Assembly: GCA_003450735.1 (NCBI GenBank)
Contig: DMEZ01000082.1
Span: 1 to 23,155 of the forward strand
Length of the DNA: 23,155 nucleotides
Source of the DNA: Elusimicrobiota bacterium
GTDB taxonomy: Bacteria; Elusimicrobiota; Elusimicrobia; UBA1565
Direction of reading: 5' to 3'
Position numbers and translations under genes: made by a program. This document shows, one piece after another, positions 8,287 through 15,479 of the stretch (positions within the stretch are counted from its first letter, which is position 1; every line of letters starts with the position of its first letter). The notes under the pieces were generated by a model that made no database searches, was not told where the DNA came from, and was given only the letters and a program-made list of their open reading frames with translations.

Positions 8287-9612
8287 CTAGCGGGGGAAGA
8301 ACCAGACGGAAGTCTTGCCGTTGGCCCCCACGACGGCGACGCCGAGCTCGGGACGGCCAGGCACGTCGGCCAGGCCGGGGGCGTAGCCCGGCAGGTCGGT
8401 TTTCCACTCCGACGCGAGGCTCATCCCGCCCCACCGCAGGAAGTGGAGCTCGGAGCCCGTGTAGGAGCCGAAGGCGTCGGAGAGCGCGCCGAAGCGGGGG
8501 ACGTTGTGCACGACGTAGAGCCCCGCGAGGGCGTTCCCGTCGTTCTTGGCGAGGATGCGGGGATTGAACTGCAGCAGGCGCTCGCGCCAGCGGATGCGGT
8601 TGGAGGTCTGCGCGTACGCCTCCTTCGTGGACCAGTGCTTCTTCTTGTCGAACTGGAGGCGGATGCGGTTGTTCATCGTGAGGAAGTAGGGGAACACGAG
8701 CTCCCCGTCGCGGGCCGCGCCGAAGCCGTAGAGCCATTCCACCCGCGGGAAGCCCAGCTTCTCCTTGGAGAGGGCATATTGGCCGTCTTCGAAGCGCAGG
8801 CGGTGGAGCGAGCCGAAGGGGAACGTCCCGTCGTCGTTGAGCTGCTGGGCGGCGAGCGCGGAGCCCGTCCCGTCCTGGAAGCGGCGGACCATCCAGGGAA
8901 GGGTCTTCGCCTTCTGGAATACGCCGGAGGAGCAGGCGAGCGCGTAGGTCTCCACGCGCCCGAAGAAGGAGTTGTTCAGGGTGACGAAGACCTCGGCGCG
9001 GCCGTCGCCGTCCAGGTCCTCGGCGTCGAGCGAGAGGAACTGCACGGCCGTGGCCTTGTCCTTGAAGCGGCAGACGGGCTTGAACTCGTCCACGCTGAAG
9101 GCGTCGACGGCGTCCTTGGCGGCCAGGAGGGCCTCCGCCTTCCCGTCGCCGTCCACGTCGCCGAAGGCCAGATCCACGGCCTCGAGGTCGAGCAAGGGGC
9201 TCTTGCGAAGGGGGGGGCGCCCCACCGCGCTCCCAGACGGCGCGGTGGGGCCGTCCGAGCGGAGAACGGCAGCGGACGGGGCCGGAGTCAGGGCGAGCTT
9301 GAACTTCAGGCCCTGGGGGAGCGGTTGGACGGCGGTGGAGAGCGCCCCCACCGAGTACTTCTCCTGGACCTCGGTGACGGTCCCCTCGGCGGCCAGGTTC
9401 TGGACGCGCCCGAGGGAGGCTCCGGTGACCGGGTGCTTGAGCTCCTCCCCCTCCGAGAAGAGGGTGAACTTCTGGCCCGGCCGGATCCCCTGGGACTCTC
9501 CGAACTCGAGGTAGACCGTCGCGCTCTCGACCTTCACCACGTAGCCGGTCACGGAGGCCGAGGGCTGGGCCCAGCAGAGCGGCGCGAACAGCGCGAGGAA
9601 GAGCTTCAGCAT
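8287..9612 (-). CDS. Secreted FlgT-C/FG-GAP repeat protein
   Basis: 441 residues from the ATG at 9612. Signal peptide MLKLFLALFAPLCWA. Residues about 22-100 match the FlgT C-terminal domain pattern (GYVVKVESATVYLEFG, SQGIRPGQKFTLF, EELKHPVTGASLG, VTEVQEKYS). A Pro/Ser/Gly linker (about 112-140) leads into a propeller-like region with two clear FG-GAP/VCBS calcium motifs, DVDGDGKAE near 152 and DLDGDGRAE near 199, then weaker blades to the end. This suggests a periplasmic or surface propeller. An ATG six codons upstream (9630) is rejected because it falls inside the spacer of a good promoter whose -10 lies 8 nt before the 9612 ATG. First gene of the long minus-strand cluster. The DNA for the linker contains a 12-bp perfect hairpin. 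Confidence 0.85.
   Translation of the reverse strand: MLKLFLALFAPLCWAQPSASVTGYVVKVESATVYLEFGESQGIRPGQKFTLFSEGEELKHPVTGASLGRVQNLAAEGTVTEVQEKYSVGALSTAVQPLPQGLKFKLALTPAPSAAVLRSDGPTAPSGSAVGRPPLRKSPLLDLEAVDLAFGDVDGDGKAEALLAAKDAVDAFSVDEFKPVCRFKDKATAVQFLSLDAEDLDGDGRAEVFVTLNNSFFGRVETYALACSSGVFQKAKTLPWMVRRFQDGTGSALAAQQLNDDGTFPFGSLHRLRFEDGQYALSKEKLGFPRVEWLYGFGAARDGELVFPYFLTMNNRIRLQFDKKKHWSTKEAYAQTSNRIRWRERLLQFNPRILAKNDGNALAGLYVVHNVPRFGALSDAFGSYTGSELHFLRWGGMSLASEWKTDLPGYAPGLADVPGRPELGVAVVGANGKTSVWFFPR
9219..9251. repeat. 12-bp perfect inverted repeat inside the FG-GAP gene
   Basis: GCCCCACCGCGC at 9219-9230 pairs perfectly with GCGCGGTGGGGC at 9240-9251 around a 9-nt loop. It encodes part of the disordered linker (about residues 120-131) between the FlgT-like and FG-GAP regions. 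It has no U-tract on either side. Confidence 0.85.
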
Positions 9613-9620
9613 CGCGCCCG

Positions 9621-9649
9621 AGAATATCATTTCCTGCTCAATATGTTAA
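9621..9649 (-). promoter_or_regulatory. Sigma70-type promoter of the minus-strand cluster; predicted leaderless start
   Basis: On the minus strand, TTAACA (9649-9644, 5 of 6 to the -35 consensus) is separated by exactly 17 nt from TATTCT (9626-9621, 4 of 6 to the -10). Eight nt follow before the ATG at 9612, so transcription should begin at or next to that ATG. No Shine-Dalgarno precedes it. The divergent gene at 9660 begins only 11 bp beyond the -35. Confidence 0.6.
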
Positions 9650-9659
9650 GGTAAGCCGG

Positions 9660-10862
9660 ATGTCCCGCTACTCCCCGACGGGGCGCTGCGACGATTTTGT
9701 CTCGCTCATCGCCCAGGCCGAGGAGTCCCGCGCCTGCGCCGCACAGCCCTGGAAGCCTCCGCTCCTTCAGGCGTCGCTCTTTCCCCTCAACCTGGCCGGA
9801 CGGGCGGTCGAGGGCGCGGCCCGGCTCTGCCCTCCGGGCCCGTTCTTCGCCTTCTTCGACCGCGTCCTGCGCTCCATCGCCGGCGCCCACGGGGGGCTCC
9901 CCTTCGACGAGGAGGGGATGCGGCGCGCCGAGCGGACGCACGCGGAGGTCTTGAAGACCGTGAGGACCCCTCCGGCTCTCCTGTGCCTGATGTCCCACCC
10001 GCTCGTCAACGAGGAGGAGACCGGGCTCGGAGTGGAGATGTCCCGCCACGCCCTGCTCGCCCTGCGCCGGCTGAGGGGGCCCGACTCCCGGCCCCTGCTC
10101 ATGGTCGGGGTGGATCTCTTCGCCCTGGACACCCTCGGGGCGGCCGCCGAGCAGTTCTACGCGGGCTTCATGGGGCACTACCACCTGGGGCTCGACCGGC
10201 AGGCGCACCTGCGCGGCCCGCTCGGCCGCCGGCTGATGGCCAAGACCGCCTGGACGAGCGCGGCCGCGCGCATCGAGAAGGCCCTCCGCGAGGGCGGCGA
10301 GCTCGCGATGGCCCTCGCGGGCGGGGTGCCCGTGACGAGCCGCATCCTTTACGCCGCGCGGGAGGCGGTGAACCGCCTCTGCCGCGAGCGCCCCGGGAGC
10401 CGGCCGCTGGCGCAGGCCCTCTCGCTCCTCGAACGCGAGGAGCCGTTCCGGGAGCTCCTGCGCTCGGGCACGGCCGCGGGCGGCCTGCGCCGCAGCGCAT
10501 GGCGGCTCATGGAGCTCTGGCTGTGCGAGACGCTCACCCGGCCGCGGGCCTACGCGCTGGCCGAGCGGGGGGAGCTCTGCGAGCCTGCCTGCCGGGCCTT
10601 CCTGGCCTGCGCCCGCGCCCTGGGCTGGCCCGAGGAGGCCGCGCGGGCGCGCCTTTCGGTCCTGCAAGAGGAGTTCGTCCGCGAGACCCCCTGGCGCGCG
10701 CGCTTCTTCCGCTTCCTGGCCGCCCGCGTGCTCTCCCGCGGACGGCCCGTCTTCCTCCTGCCGCTGCGGCACAGGACGCGCCCGCTCCGTCTCGAATTCC
10801 TCGCGCCGGAGCTTCTGGGGGCGCGGCCGTCGGAAGAGTTCGTCCGTAAAAACTTTCCCTAA
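9660..10862 (+). CDS. Unrecognised 400-aa protein
   Basis: I do not recognise this family. It is 400 residues, rich in Arg, Ala and Leu, with no signal peptide and no convincing transmembrane helix, so probably cytoplasmic. Blocks that look structured are LLCLMSHPLVNEEETGLGVE (about 107-126), PLLMVGVDLFALDTLG (about 145-160) and ALREGGELAMALAGGVPVTS (about 209-228). A strand with an S/H pair, a mid-region strand, then a helix with an EGG turn is faintly reminiscent of glycerolipid acyltransferases, but the HX4D motif is not visible and I do not assign it. The ATG at 9660 has AAGG about 8 nt upstream. It is divergent from the FG-GAP gene with only about 47 bp between start codons. The amidinotransferase gene follows after 34 bp. 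Confidence 0.75.
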   Translation: MSRYSPTGRCDDFVSLIAQAEESRACAAQPWKPPLLQASLFPLNLAGRAVEGAARLCPPGPFFAFFDRVLRSIAGAHGGLPFDEEGMRRAERTHAEVLKTVRTPPALLCLMSHPLVNEEETGLGVEMSRHALLALRRLRGPDSRPLLMVGVDLFALDTLGAAAEQFYAGFMGHYHLGLDRQAHLRGPLGRRLMAKTAWTSAAARIEKALREGGELAMALAGGVPVTSRILYAAREAVNRLCRERPGSRPLAQALSLLEREEPFRELLRSGTAAGGLRRSAWRLMELWLCETLTRPRAYALAERGELCEPACRAFLACARALGWPEEAARARLSVLQEEFVRETPWRARFFRFLAARVLSRGRPVFLLPLRHRTRPLRLEFLAPELLGARPSEEFVRKNFP

Positions 10863-10881
10863 AAAGGAAATTTAGTATATT
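10854..10881 (+). promoter_or_regulatory. Possible promoter of the amidinotransferase gene
   Basis: An AT-rich island in otherwise GC-rich DNA contains TATATT (10876-10881, 5 of 6 to the -10 consensus). A poor -35 candidate, TTTCCC (10854-10859), lies 16 nt upstream. The ATG is 15 nt further on. A weak TTTCC/GGAAA inverted repeat overlaps the spacer. Confidence 0.4.
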
Positions 10882-10896
10882 GGCTGAAGAGTCCTC

Positions 10897-11793
10897 ATGA
10901 ACACCCGCATCTACGCGCATGCCGACGAGCTGAAGGGGTTCTCCATCAAGAACTGCCCCTCCATGCCGACGCCCTCCACCCTTCTGATGTGCCCGCCGGA
11001 TTTCTACGACGTCTCGGAGCCTCGCAACCCCTACATGGCCGAGAGCGTGGGCCGGGTGGACAAGGCGCGCGCCCGCATGCAGTGGGACGAGCTGCGCAGC
11101 GTCTTCGAGAAGCTCGGCAAGACGGTCAGGGTGATCCCGCCCGTCTCCGGCTACGAGGACATGGTCTTCGTCACCAACCAGACCTTCGTCGGCCTGACCA
11201 CGCGCATGGAGAAGGTCTGCATGCTCAGCCACATGCGCCATCCCGCGCGGCGAGGCGAGGTCGTCCACTTCGAGAAGTGGTTCAAGGGCGAGGGCTACCG
11301 CATCGCCCGCCTCTCGGACCCCGCGATGACCTTCGAGGGGATGGGCGACTGCCTCTGGCATCCCGGCAAGCGCCTGCTCTGGGGCGGGCACGGCTTCCGC
11401 ACCGACCCCGAGGTGTACAGCGCGCTCGCCCAGGCCTTCGAGGCTCCGGTCGTTTTGCTCAAGCTGGTCAACGAACGCTTCGCGCACCTCGATACCTGCT
11501 TCTGCCCGCTCACCCCGGAGGCGGTGCTCATCTACTCGCCGGCCTTCTCTCCCGAGAGCCTCGAGATCATCCTGCGCATGTTCCCGGTCGTGCTGGCGGT
11601 CGACGAGCGCGAGGCGGTCGAGAAGATGGCCTGCAGCGCCGCCGTCATCGACTCCACGGCCGTGGTGCAGAAAGGGGCGGACAACGCCGTCCGTCACATG
11701 AAGGCGCTCGGGCTGAGTGTGGCCGAGGTGGACGTGTCCGAGTTCATCAAATCCGGCGGGTCGGTGTTCTGCCTCAAGATGATGGTCTACTAG
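10897..11793 (+). CDS. DDAH-like amidinotransferase family hydrolase
   Basis: 298 residues, similar to the dimethylarginine dimethylaminohydrolase/amidinotransferase superfamily, which acts on guanidino groups of arginine-type substrates through a covalent Cys intermediate. Family landmarks appear in order: MCPPDFYDV and NPYM (31-47), YEDMVFVTNQ (86-95, with the conserved Asp88), FEGMGD (146-151), GFRTDPE (166-172), HLDTCFCPL with His197, and KSGGSVFCL near the C-terminus with Cys292 as nucleophile. All catalytic positions look intact. The usual family text at the nucleophile is GGGSVKCCT, so the local context is slightly divergent. The substrate could be dimethylarginine, arginine or another guanidino compound; the sequence does not decide. 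Cytoplasmic. The next gene starts 7 bp after the stop. Confidence 0.9.
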   Translation: MNTRIYAHADELKGFSIKNCPSMPTPSTLLMCPPDFYDVSEPRNPYMAESVGRVDKARARMQWDELRSVFEKLGKTVRVIPPVSGYEDMVFVTNQTFVGLTTRMEKVCMLSHMRHPARRGEVVHFEKWFKGEGYRIARLSDPAMTFEGMGDCLWHPGKRLLWGGHGFRTDPEVYSALAQAFEAPVVLLKLVNERFAHLDTCFCPLTPEAVLIYSPAFSPESLEIILRMFPVVLAVDEREAVEKMACSAAVIDSTAVVQKGADNAVRHMKALGLSVAEVDVSEFIKSGGSVFCLKMMVY

Positions 11794-11800
11794 CCGGGAC

Positions 11801-12751
11801 GTGAACGCCCTCCTGCCCCTCCTCCTCTTCCTTCTCCCCGGACGCGCCGGCGCCCAGGGCGAGGTTTCGCTCAGCAACGAGCTCCCCGCCTCTCCAGGCA
11901 CGATCGGGGTCCCGCGCAGGGTCTCCCGGGAGCTGCGCGAGGCCCTGCGGCAGACGGAGCTCGAGATGGCCCGCGTCGAGGCCGGCCGCCGCCTGCTCGC
12001 GGAGACCGCGGAAGTCCCGGTCGTCGAGAGGCGCCTCTCGGGCCTGAGCGAGGCCGAGGTGGAGAAGAGCCCGGTCCGCTTCTCCCGGCAGGGGGGCGAG
12101 ATCGTCGTGGACTCCGAGCTCGCCCCGGCCCTGACCTCCGAGGAGTACGAGCTGCTCTTCGTGCGCGAGCGCCGCCGCGCCGGCATCCGCTCCCCCATCC
12201 CCACCGTGGACGAGGAGGCGGCGGCTCACCAGGAAGCCCTCGCTTATGCCGTCGAGAAGGCGGCCCTCGATCCCGCTTTCTCGAAGAAGCTGCGCGCGGC
12301 CTACGAGGAGGGCGGGAGGATCTACCGCTCCCGCGCCGCCCTCGTCGACGCCGCCCGGCGCCAAGGCCTCGCGCCTCCGCCGCCCTGGCGCGCGCCCAAG
12401 GGCGCCCTCTCCCTGCTCGGGCAGGAACTCTACCTGTTCTCCGAGGAGCCCTGGCGGTTCTACGCGGGCGTCGAAGACGGCCTCGGCTTCTCCTCCGAGA
12501 CCGTCCGCTTGGACGAGGTCGCCGACCTCCTCGACCTCCGCGGCCTCGAGTTCGAAAGAGTCGAGTGGCGCGCCGGGGGGCGCTTCGGCCAGCTGGGGGA
12601 TCGGCTCTACCCGGGGCGCGTCGTCCGGGCGGCCCTGCTCCTGCGCGGGGAGGGCCTGCCGAGGCTGCTCGAGCGGCTGGGTCCCTACCGGAGCGTCCAG
12701 CGCGAGGAGCTGCGCAAGAGGGCGAACGCGTGGATCCGAGGCGGCCGGTGA
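11801..12751 (+). CDS. Secreted protein of unknown function
   Basis: 316 residues from a GTG at 11801. The signal peptide (MNALLPLLLFLLPGRAGAQG) has a probable cleavage site after AGA near residue 18. The mature part begins with a helical, charged stretch (RELREALRQTELEMARVEAG, about 44-63) and continues without a domain I recognise. Later segments such as ALSLLGQELYLFSEEPWRFY (about 202-221) and LGDRLYPGRVVRAALLLRGE (about 265-284) look like mixed alpha/beta structure. No cysteines or repeats stand out. It lies 7 bp after the amidinotransferase gene with no good Shine-Dalgarno. Its stop overlaps the start of the FKBP gene as GTGA, so it is part of an operon feeding exported proteins. Confidence 0.8.
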   Translation: MNALLPLLLFLLPGRAGAQGEVSLSNELPASPGTIGVPRRVSRELREALRQTELEMARVEAGRRLLAETAEVPVVERRLSGLSEAEVEKSPVRFSRQGGEIVVDSELAPALTSEEYELLFVRERRRAGIRSPIPTVDEEAAAHQEALAYAVEKAALDPAFSKKLRAAYEEGGRIYRSRAALVDAARRQGLAPPPPWRAPKGALSLLGQELYLFSEEPWRFYAGVEDGLGFSSETVRLDEVADLLDLRGLEFERVEWRAGGRFGQLGDRLYPGRVVRAALLLRGEGLPRLLERLGPYRSVQREELRKRANAWIRGGR

Positions 12752-13323
12752 GTTTGCCCGTCCTCTTCGGCTTCCCTGAGCGCCTGCGAGGACGGCGGAG
12801 CGGTGAACATCTTGCCGCCGTCCTGCTCCCCTGCCTGCTTATCGCCGCCGGCTGCGGCCTGCTTGAGGGGACGCCGAAGGTGCGCAAGGGCTCGCTCGTG
12901 AAGCTGCACTACGTCCTCGAGGTGGACGGCAAGCAGGCGGATTCGACCTTCGGACGCGAGCCCATCGAGTTCCGGCCCGGACGGGGCCGCCTCATCGAGG
13001 GGCTCGAGGAGCAGGTGGTGGGGCTCAAGTCCGGAGAGGAGAAGACCATCGTCGTCCCGCCCGAGAAGGCCTACGGCCTGCCCGACGGGCACGCCGTGAA
13101 GAAGGTGCCCCTGGCGCGCTTCGGGGCGCAGGTCTGGAAGCTCAAGCCTGGCGCGAGCGTGCAGGGCCGCCGCCAGGGGCGCCTGAGCGTGGCGCGGGTG
13201 GTGTCCGTGGACGGCCGGAGCGTGACCCTCGACTTCAACCACCCCTACGCCGGCAAGACGCTGACCTTCAAGGTGAAGGTCGTCGAGGTGGGCGCCACCC
13301 TCTCGGCCAAGAGGCGCCAGTGA
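12748..13323 (+). CDS. SlyD-like FKBP-type peptidyl-prolyl isomerase, predicted lipoprotein
   Basis: 191 residues from a GTG at 12748 that overlaps the upstream stop. The N-terminus has a basic region (ERLRGRR), a hydrophobic stretch and a lipobox LIAAGC with Cys36, so the mature protein should be lipid-anchored in the envelope. The FKBP core begins at about 44 (VRKGSLVKLHYVLEVDGKQ) and includes EFRPGRGRLIEGLEEQVVGL (about 74-93). The SlyD-type flap insertion follows PPEKAYGLPDG. The signature DFNHPYAGKTLTFKVKVVEV lies at about 162-181. It lacks the His/Cys-rich metal-binding tail of E. coli SlyD. The likely role is prolyl isomerisation and chaperoning of envelope proteins. An envelope-anchored SlyD-like protein is less common than the cytoplasmic form. 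The stop overlaps the next start. Confidence 0.9.
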   Translation: MSLPVLFGFPERLRGRRSGEHLAAVLLPCLLIAAGCGLLEGTPKVRKGSLVKLHYVLEVDGKQADSTFGREPIEFRPGRGRLIEGLEEQVVGLKSGEEKTIVVPPEKAYGLPDGHAVKKVPLARFGAQVWKLKPGASVQGRRQGRLSVARVVSVDGRSVTLDFNHPYAGKTLTFKVKVVEVGATLSAKRRQ

Positions 13324-14123
13324 AGGCCGAGCTGGTCGTGCTGGGCTCGGGCGGCTTCGACTCGAAGGGGCCTGCCGCGCGGGCCCCCGCCGGCTACGCC
13401 CTGCGTCTGCGCTCGGGCACCCTCCTCTTCGACCTGGGGTTCGGCTGCCTGCGCCAGCTCGCGCGCGCCGGCCTGAGACCGGAGGAGGTCACGCACGCCT
13501 TCTTCACGCACCGGCACCCCGACCATGTCGGGGACCTGCCGGCCCTGCTCTTCCACCTCAACTATTCCACGCCGCCCCGCGCCGGGAACCTCCAGGTGTT
13601 CGGCCCGCGCGGCTTCTGCCCCTTCCTCGAGCGGCTGGGGCGGGCGCACCATCCCTGGCTGAGGCCGCGCGGCTGGAAGATCCAGGCGCGCGAGCTCGAG
13701 GAGGGGGGTGTCGTCAGCGGGCCGGCCTTCCGGCTCGTCTGCCGGGAGGTGCCGCACACCACGGAGGCCCTGGCCTACCGGCTCGAGTCGCCCGAGGGGA
13801 GCCTCTGCCTGAGCGGGGACACCGCCTTCGACGAGGGCCTCGCGGTATTCGCCGCCGGGGCCGGGCTGTTCGTGCTCGAGTGCTCGCTCGGCGGCCGGGA
13901 GCGCTCCTCGGGGCACCTGAGCGTCGAGCAGGCCCTCGAGCTCGGGCGCCGCTCCGGCGCGCGCCGCGTGCTCTTCAGCCACCTGTCCGAGCGCTCGGAG
14001 CGCGCGCTCAAACGCCTGCGCGCGCGCGGCCGCTTGCGGAGCGAAGAGACGATCGCCGAGGATCTGCTGCGGATCTTTCTCCACTCTGCCGGTGTCCAAC
14101 GCACGAAACGGAGGCCTTCATGA
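13320..14123 (+). CDS. Metallo-beta-lactamase-fold hydrolase, RNase Z-like
   Basis: 267 residues. The metal-binding pattern of the RNase Z/arylsulfatase branch is complete: THRHPDH at 63-69, His146 in EVPHT, Asp167 in SGDT, and His221 in FSHLSE. The opening strand LVVLGSGG also fits. The exosite arm used by tRNase Z to hold tRNA is not obvious, so the substrate may be something other than pre-tRNA. No signal peptide, so cytoplasmic. The GTG start at 13320 overlaps the FKBP stop, and its stop overlaps the next ATG by ATGA-type coupling. The C-terminal region beyond about 240 is basic. Confidence 0.9.
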   Translation: MKAELVVLGSGGFDSKGPAARAPAGYALRLRSGTLLFDLGFGCLRQLARAGLRPEEVTHAFFTHRHPDHVGDLPALLFHLNYSTPPRAGNLQVFGPRGFCPFLERLGRAHHPWLRPRGWKIQARELEEGGVVSGPAFRLVCREVPHTTEALAYRLESPEGSLCLSGDTAFDEGLAVFAAGAGLFVLECSLGGRERSSGHLSVEQALELGRRSGARRVLFSHLSERSERALKRLRARGRLRSEETIAEDLLRIFLHSAGVQRTKRRPS

Positions 14124-14629
14124 CCCTGCGCTCCTTCGCTCTCGCCGTCTGCGCCGTGTTCCTCTTCTCCCTCGCCGCCCCGATCGCCGCGCAGGACGAG
14201 GAGAAGCCGCCGGAGCCCAAGCCGACCGACTACGAGAAGTCCAAGTACATCGCCCCCGCCCGCGAGAAGGCCAGCCACTACATCTTCGACGAACACGGCC
14301 AGCCCACCACCGTGGACAAGAAGGACAAGGGGAAGGAGAAGGACAAGGAGAAGGCCAAGCCCAAGAAGAAGGGCGCCCCCCAGAAGAAGAAGTCCTGGAA
14401 GAAGCCCGGCAAGCGGCGGCCCTGGCAGGCCAAGGCGAAGCCGAAGCCCCAGCCCAAGCCTGAGGACGAGGAGGGGGCGGAAGGCGAGGCGAAGCCTAAA
14501 CCGGAGGCCGAGGAGGGCGTCGAGCAGGCCCAGCCCGCCGAGGATAAGCCCGAGGCCGAGGTCTCAACCGACGAGCCCGAGAAGACGGAGGAGAAGCCCG
14601 AGGGAGGCGAGAAGGGCGAAGGCGAGTAG
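14120..14629 (+). CDS. Secreted low-complexity Lys/Pro/Glu-rich protein
   Basis: 169 residues. A clear signal peptide (SFALAVCAVFLFSLAAPIAA) ends near residue 24, followed by QDEE. The mature part is almost wholly charged. A basic block (about 70-120) has repeated KDKGKEKDKE and KKK runs and ends in KPKPQPKPE. An acidic half (about 115-169) is built from EE, PE and KPE runs. No globular domain is visible. This is a disordered polyampholyte that could bridge wall, membrane or nucleic acid, but no function is assigned. The ATG at 14120 has a good GGAGG 6-7 nt upstream, within the hydrolase gene. A 7-bp hairpin lies just after the stop, so this may be the last gene of the 9660 or 10897 transcript. 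Confidence 0.8.
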   Translation: MTLRSFALAVCAVFLFSLAAPIAAQDEEKPPEPKPTDYEKSKYIAPAREKASHYIFDEHGQPTTVDKKDKGKEKDKEKAKPKKKGAPQKKKSWKKPGKRRPWQAKAKPKPQPKPEDEEGAEGEAKPKPEAEEGVEQAQPAEDKPEAEVSTDEPEKTEEKPEGGEKGEGE

Positions 14630-14633
14630 TCCC

Positions 14634-14651
14634 GGGTGACTTCCGTCACCC
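14634..14651 (+). terminator. Short hairpin after the Lys/Glu-rich gene, possible terminator
   Basis: GGGTGAC (14634-14640) and GTCACCC (14645-14651) form a perfect 7-bp stem with a TTCC loop, 5 nt after the stop codon. The following bases (TTCGTAATCTCTTC) are only moderately T-rich, so intrinsic termination would be weak. Confidence 0.45.
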
Positions 14652-14714
14652 TTCGTAATCTCTTCATGTTCTAGGTCTTTTCCCGCGCATACTGAGGGTG
14701 TGGGCGGAGGGACC

Positions 14715-15470
14715 ATGGACACGGGACTCGAGCAGAAGACGGCGGCCTACCTGACGCACGAGCTGAGGGCGCCCTTGACGGCCATCCGCTGCGCGCTCGA
14801 GCTCATCGAAGAGGAATCCCAGGCTCTCGGCCCCGACGCCCGAACGTGCCTGGGCGTGGCGATGCGCAACGCCGAGAGGCTCAAGGGGCTCATCGACGAC
14901 ATCCTCGACCTCTCGAAGATCCAGGCCGGGCGCATGCAGCTCTTCCCCGTCCCGGCCGACCCCGCCGCGATCGTGAAAGAGGCGGTCGAAAGCCTCCAGC
15001 CCTGGGCGAAGAAGAGGGGCATCCGCCTGGACGCGGAAGCCGCCGAAGGCTGCCCCGAGGTCTCGGCCGAGCCGCGCCGGGTGGTCCAGGTGCTCACCAA
15101 CCTCATCTCCAACGCCATCAAGTTCACCCCCAAGGGAGGGAGCGTCGTCGTCCGAGCCGAGGCCGGCCGCCGCGACGATGCGGGCTACGCCGTGTTCAGC
15201 GTGAAGGACACGGGCCCCGGCATCCCCGAGGAGGACCAGGGACGGCTGTTCCGGTTCTTCTGCCAGGCCGGCTCGGCCGGCCAGCGCGCCGAGGGGACGG
15301 GGCTCGGCCTCGCCCTCTCGCGCTCGCTCGTGGAGATCCAGGGCGGGACGATGCATCTCGAGAGCCGCCTGGGCGAGGGTTCGACCTTCAGCTTCACCCT
15401 GCCGGTCCACCTGCCGGTCCTGGAGAAGGACGCGGCCTCCGGGAAGGCTCTCGAAGGCAAACTGATATAA
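14715..15470 (+). CDS. Soluble sensor-less histidine kinase
   Basis: 251 residues holding only a HisKA dimerisation domain and a HATPase_c domain. The H-box THELRAPLTAIR carries the phospho-acceptor His15. The N-box NLISNAIKFTP is at about 129-139, G1 DTGPGIP at 165-171, the F-box-like LFRFF near 178, and G2 GTGLGLALS at 195-203. All catalytic boxes are intact. It has no transmembrane helix, PAS, GAF or HAMP region and no neighbouring response regulator, so its input must come from a partner protein or a missing N-terminal module. The ATG at 14715 is preferred over the GTG at 14700 because GGAGG lies just upstream of it. The stop codon is embedded in a perfect extended -10 for the next gene. 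Confidence 0.93.
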   Translation: MDTGLEQKTAAYLTHELRAPLTAIRCALELIEEESQALGPDARTCLGVAMRNAERLKGLIDDILDLSKIQAGRMQLFPVPADPAAIVKEAVESLQPWAKKRGIRLDAEAAEGCPEVSAEPRRVVQVLTNLISNAIKFTPKGGSVVVRAEAGRRDDAGYAVFSVKDTGPGIPEEDQGRLFRFFCQAGSAGQRAEGTGLGLALSRSLVEIQGGTMHLESRLGEGSTFSFTLPVHLPVLEKDAASGKALEGKLI

Positions 15471-15471
15471 T
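15463..15471 (+). promoter_or_regulatory. Extended -10 promoter for the TPR gene; predicted leaderless start
   Basis: TGATATAAT is a perfect extended -10 element (TGnTATAAT). It spans the stop codon of the histidine kinase gene and ends 8 nt before the GTG at 15480. No good -35 lies upstream, which is usual for extended -10 promoters. No Shine-Dalgarno precedes the GTG. Confidence 0.6.
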
Positions 15472-15479
15472 CCGCGCCG

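Noticed and set aside
5990..8737. Upstream extension of the CbiX-like frame
   Set aside because: It would run through the PBP gene in another frame. The ATG at 5989 begins a signal peptide and overlaps the PBP stop as ATGA.
6508..9654. Plus-strand open frame of more than 1000 codons
   Set aside because: It is antisense to the PBP and FG-GAP genes, which have intact motifs. The translated text is Gly/Ala/Glu/Arg-rich and featureless.
10849..10875. TTTCC/GGAAA hairpin after the 400-aa gene as a terminator
   Set aside because: Only a 5-bp AT-rich stem with no T-run. The AT-richness fits a promoter better.
14301..14600. Repetitive AAG/GAG/CCC codons that look like a tandem repeat or CRISPR-like array
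   Set aside because: The pattern follows the codons of a Lys/Glu/Pro-rich protein. There are no regular spacers or identical repeat units.
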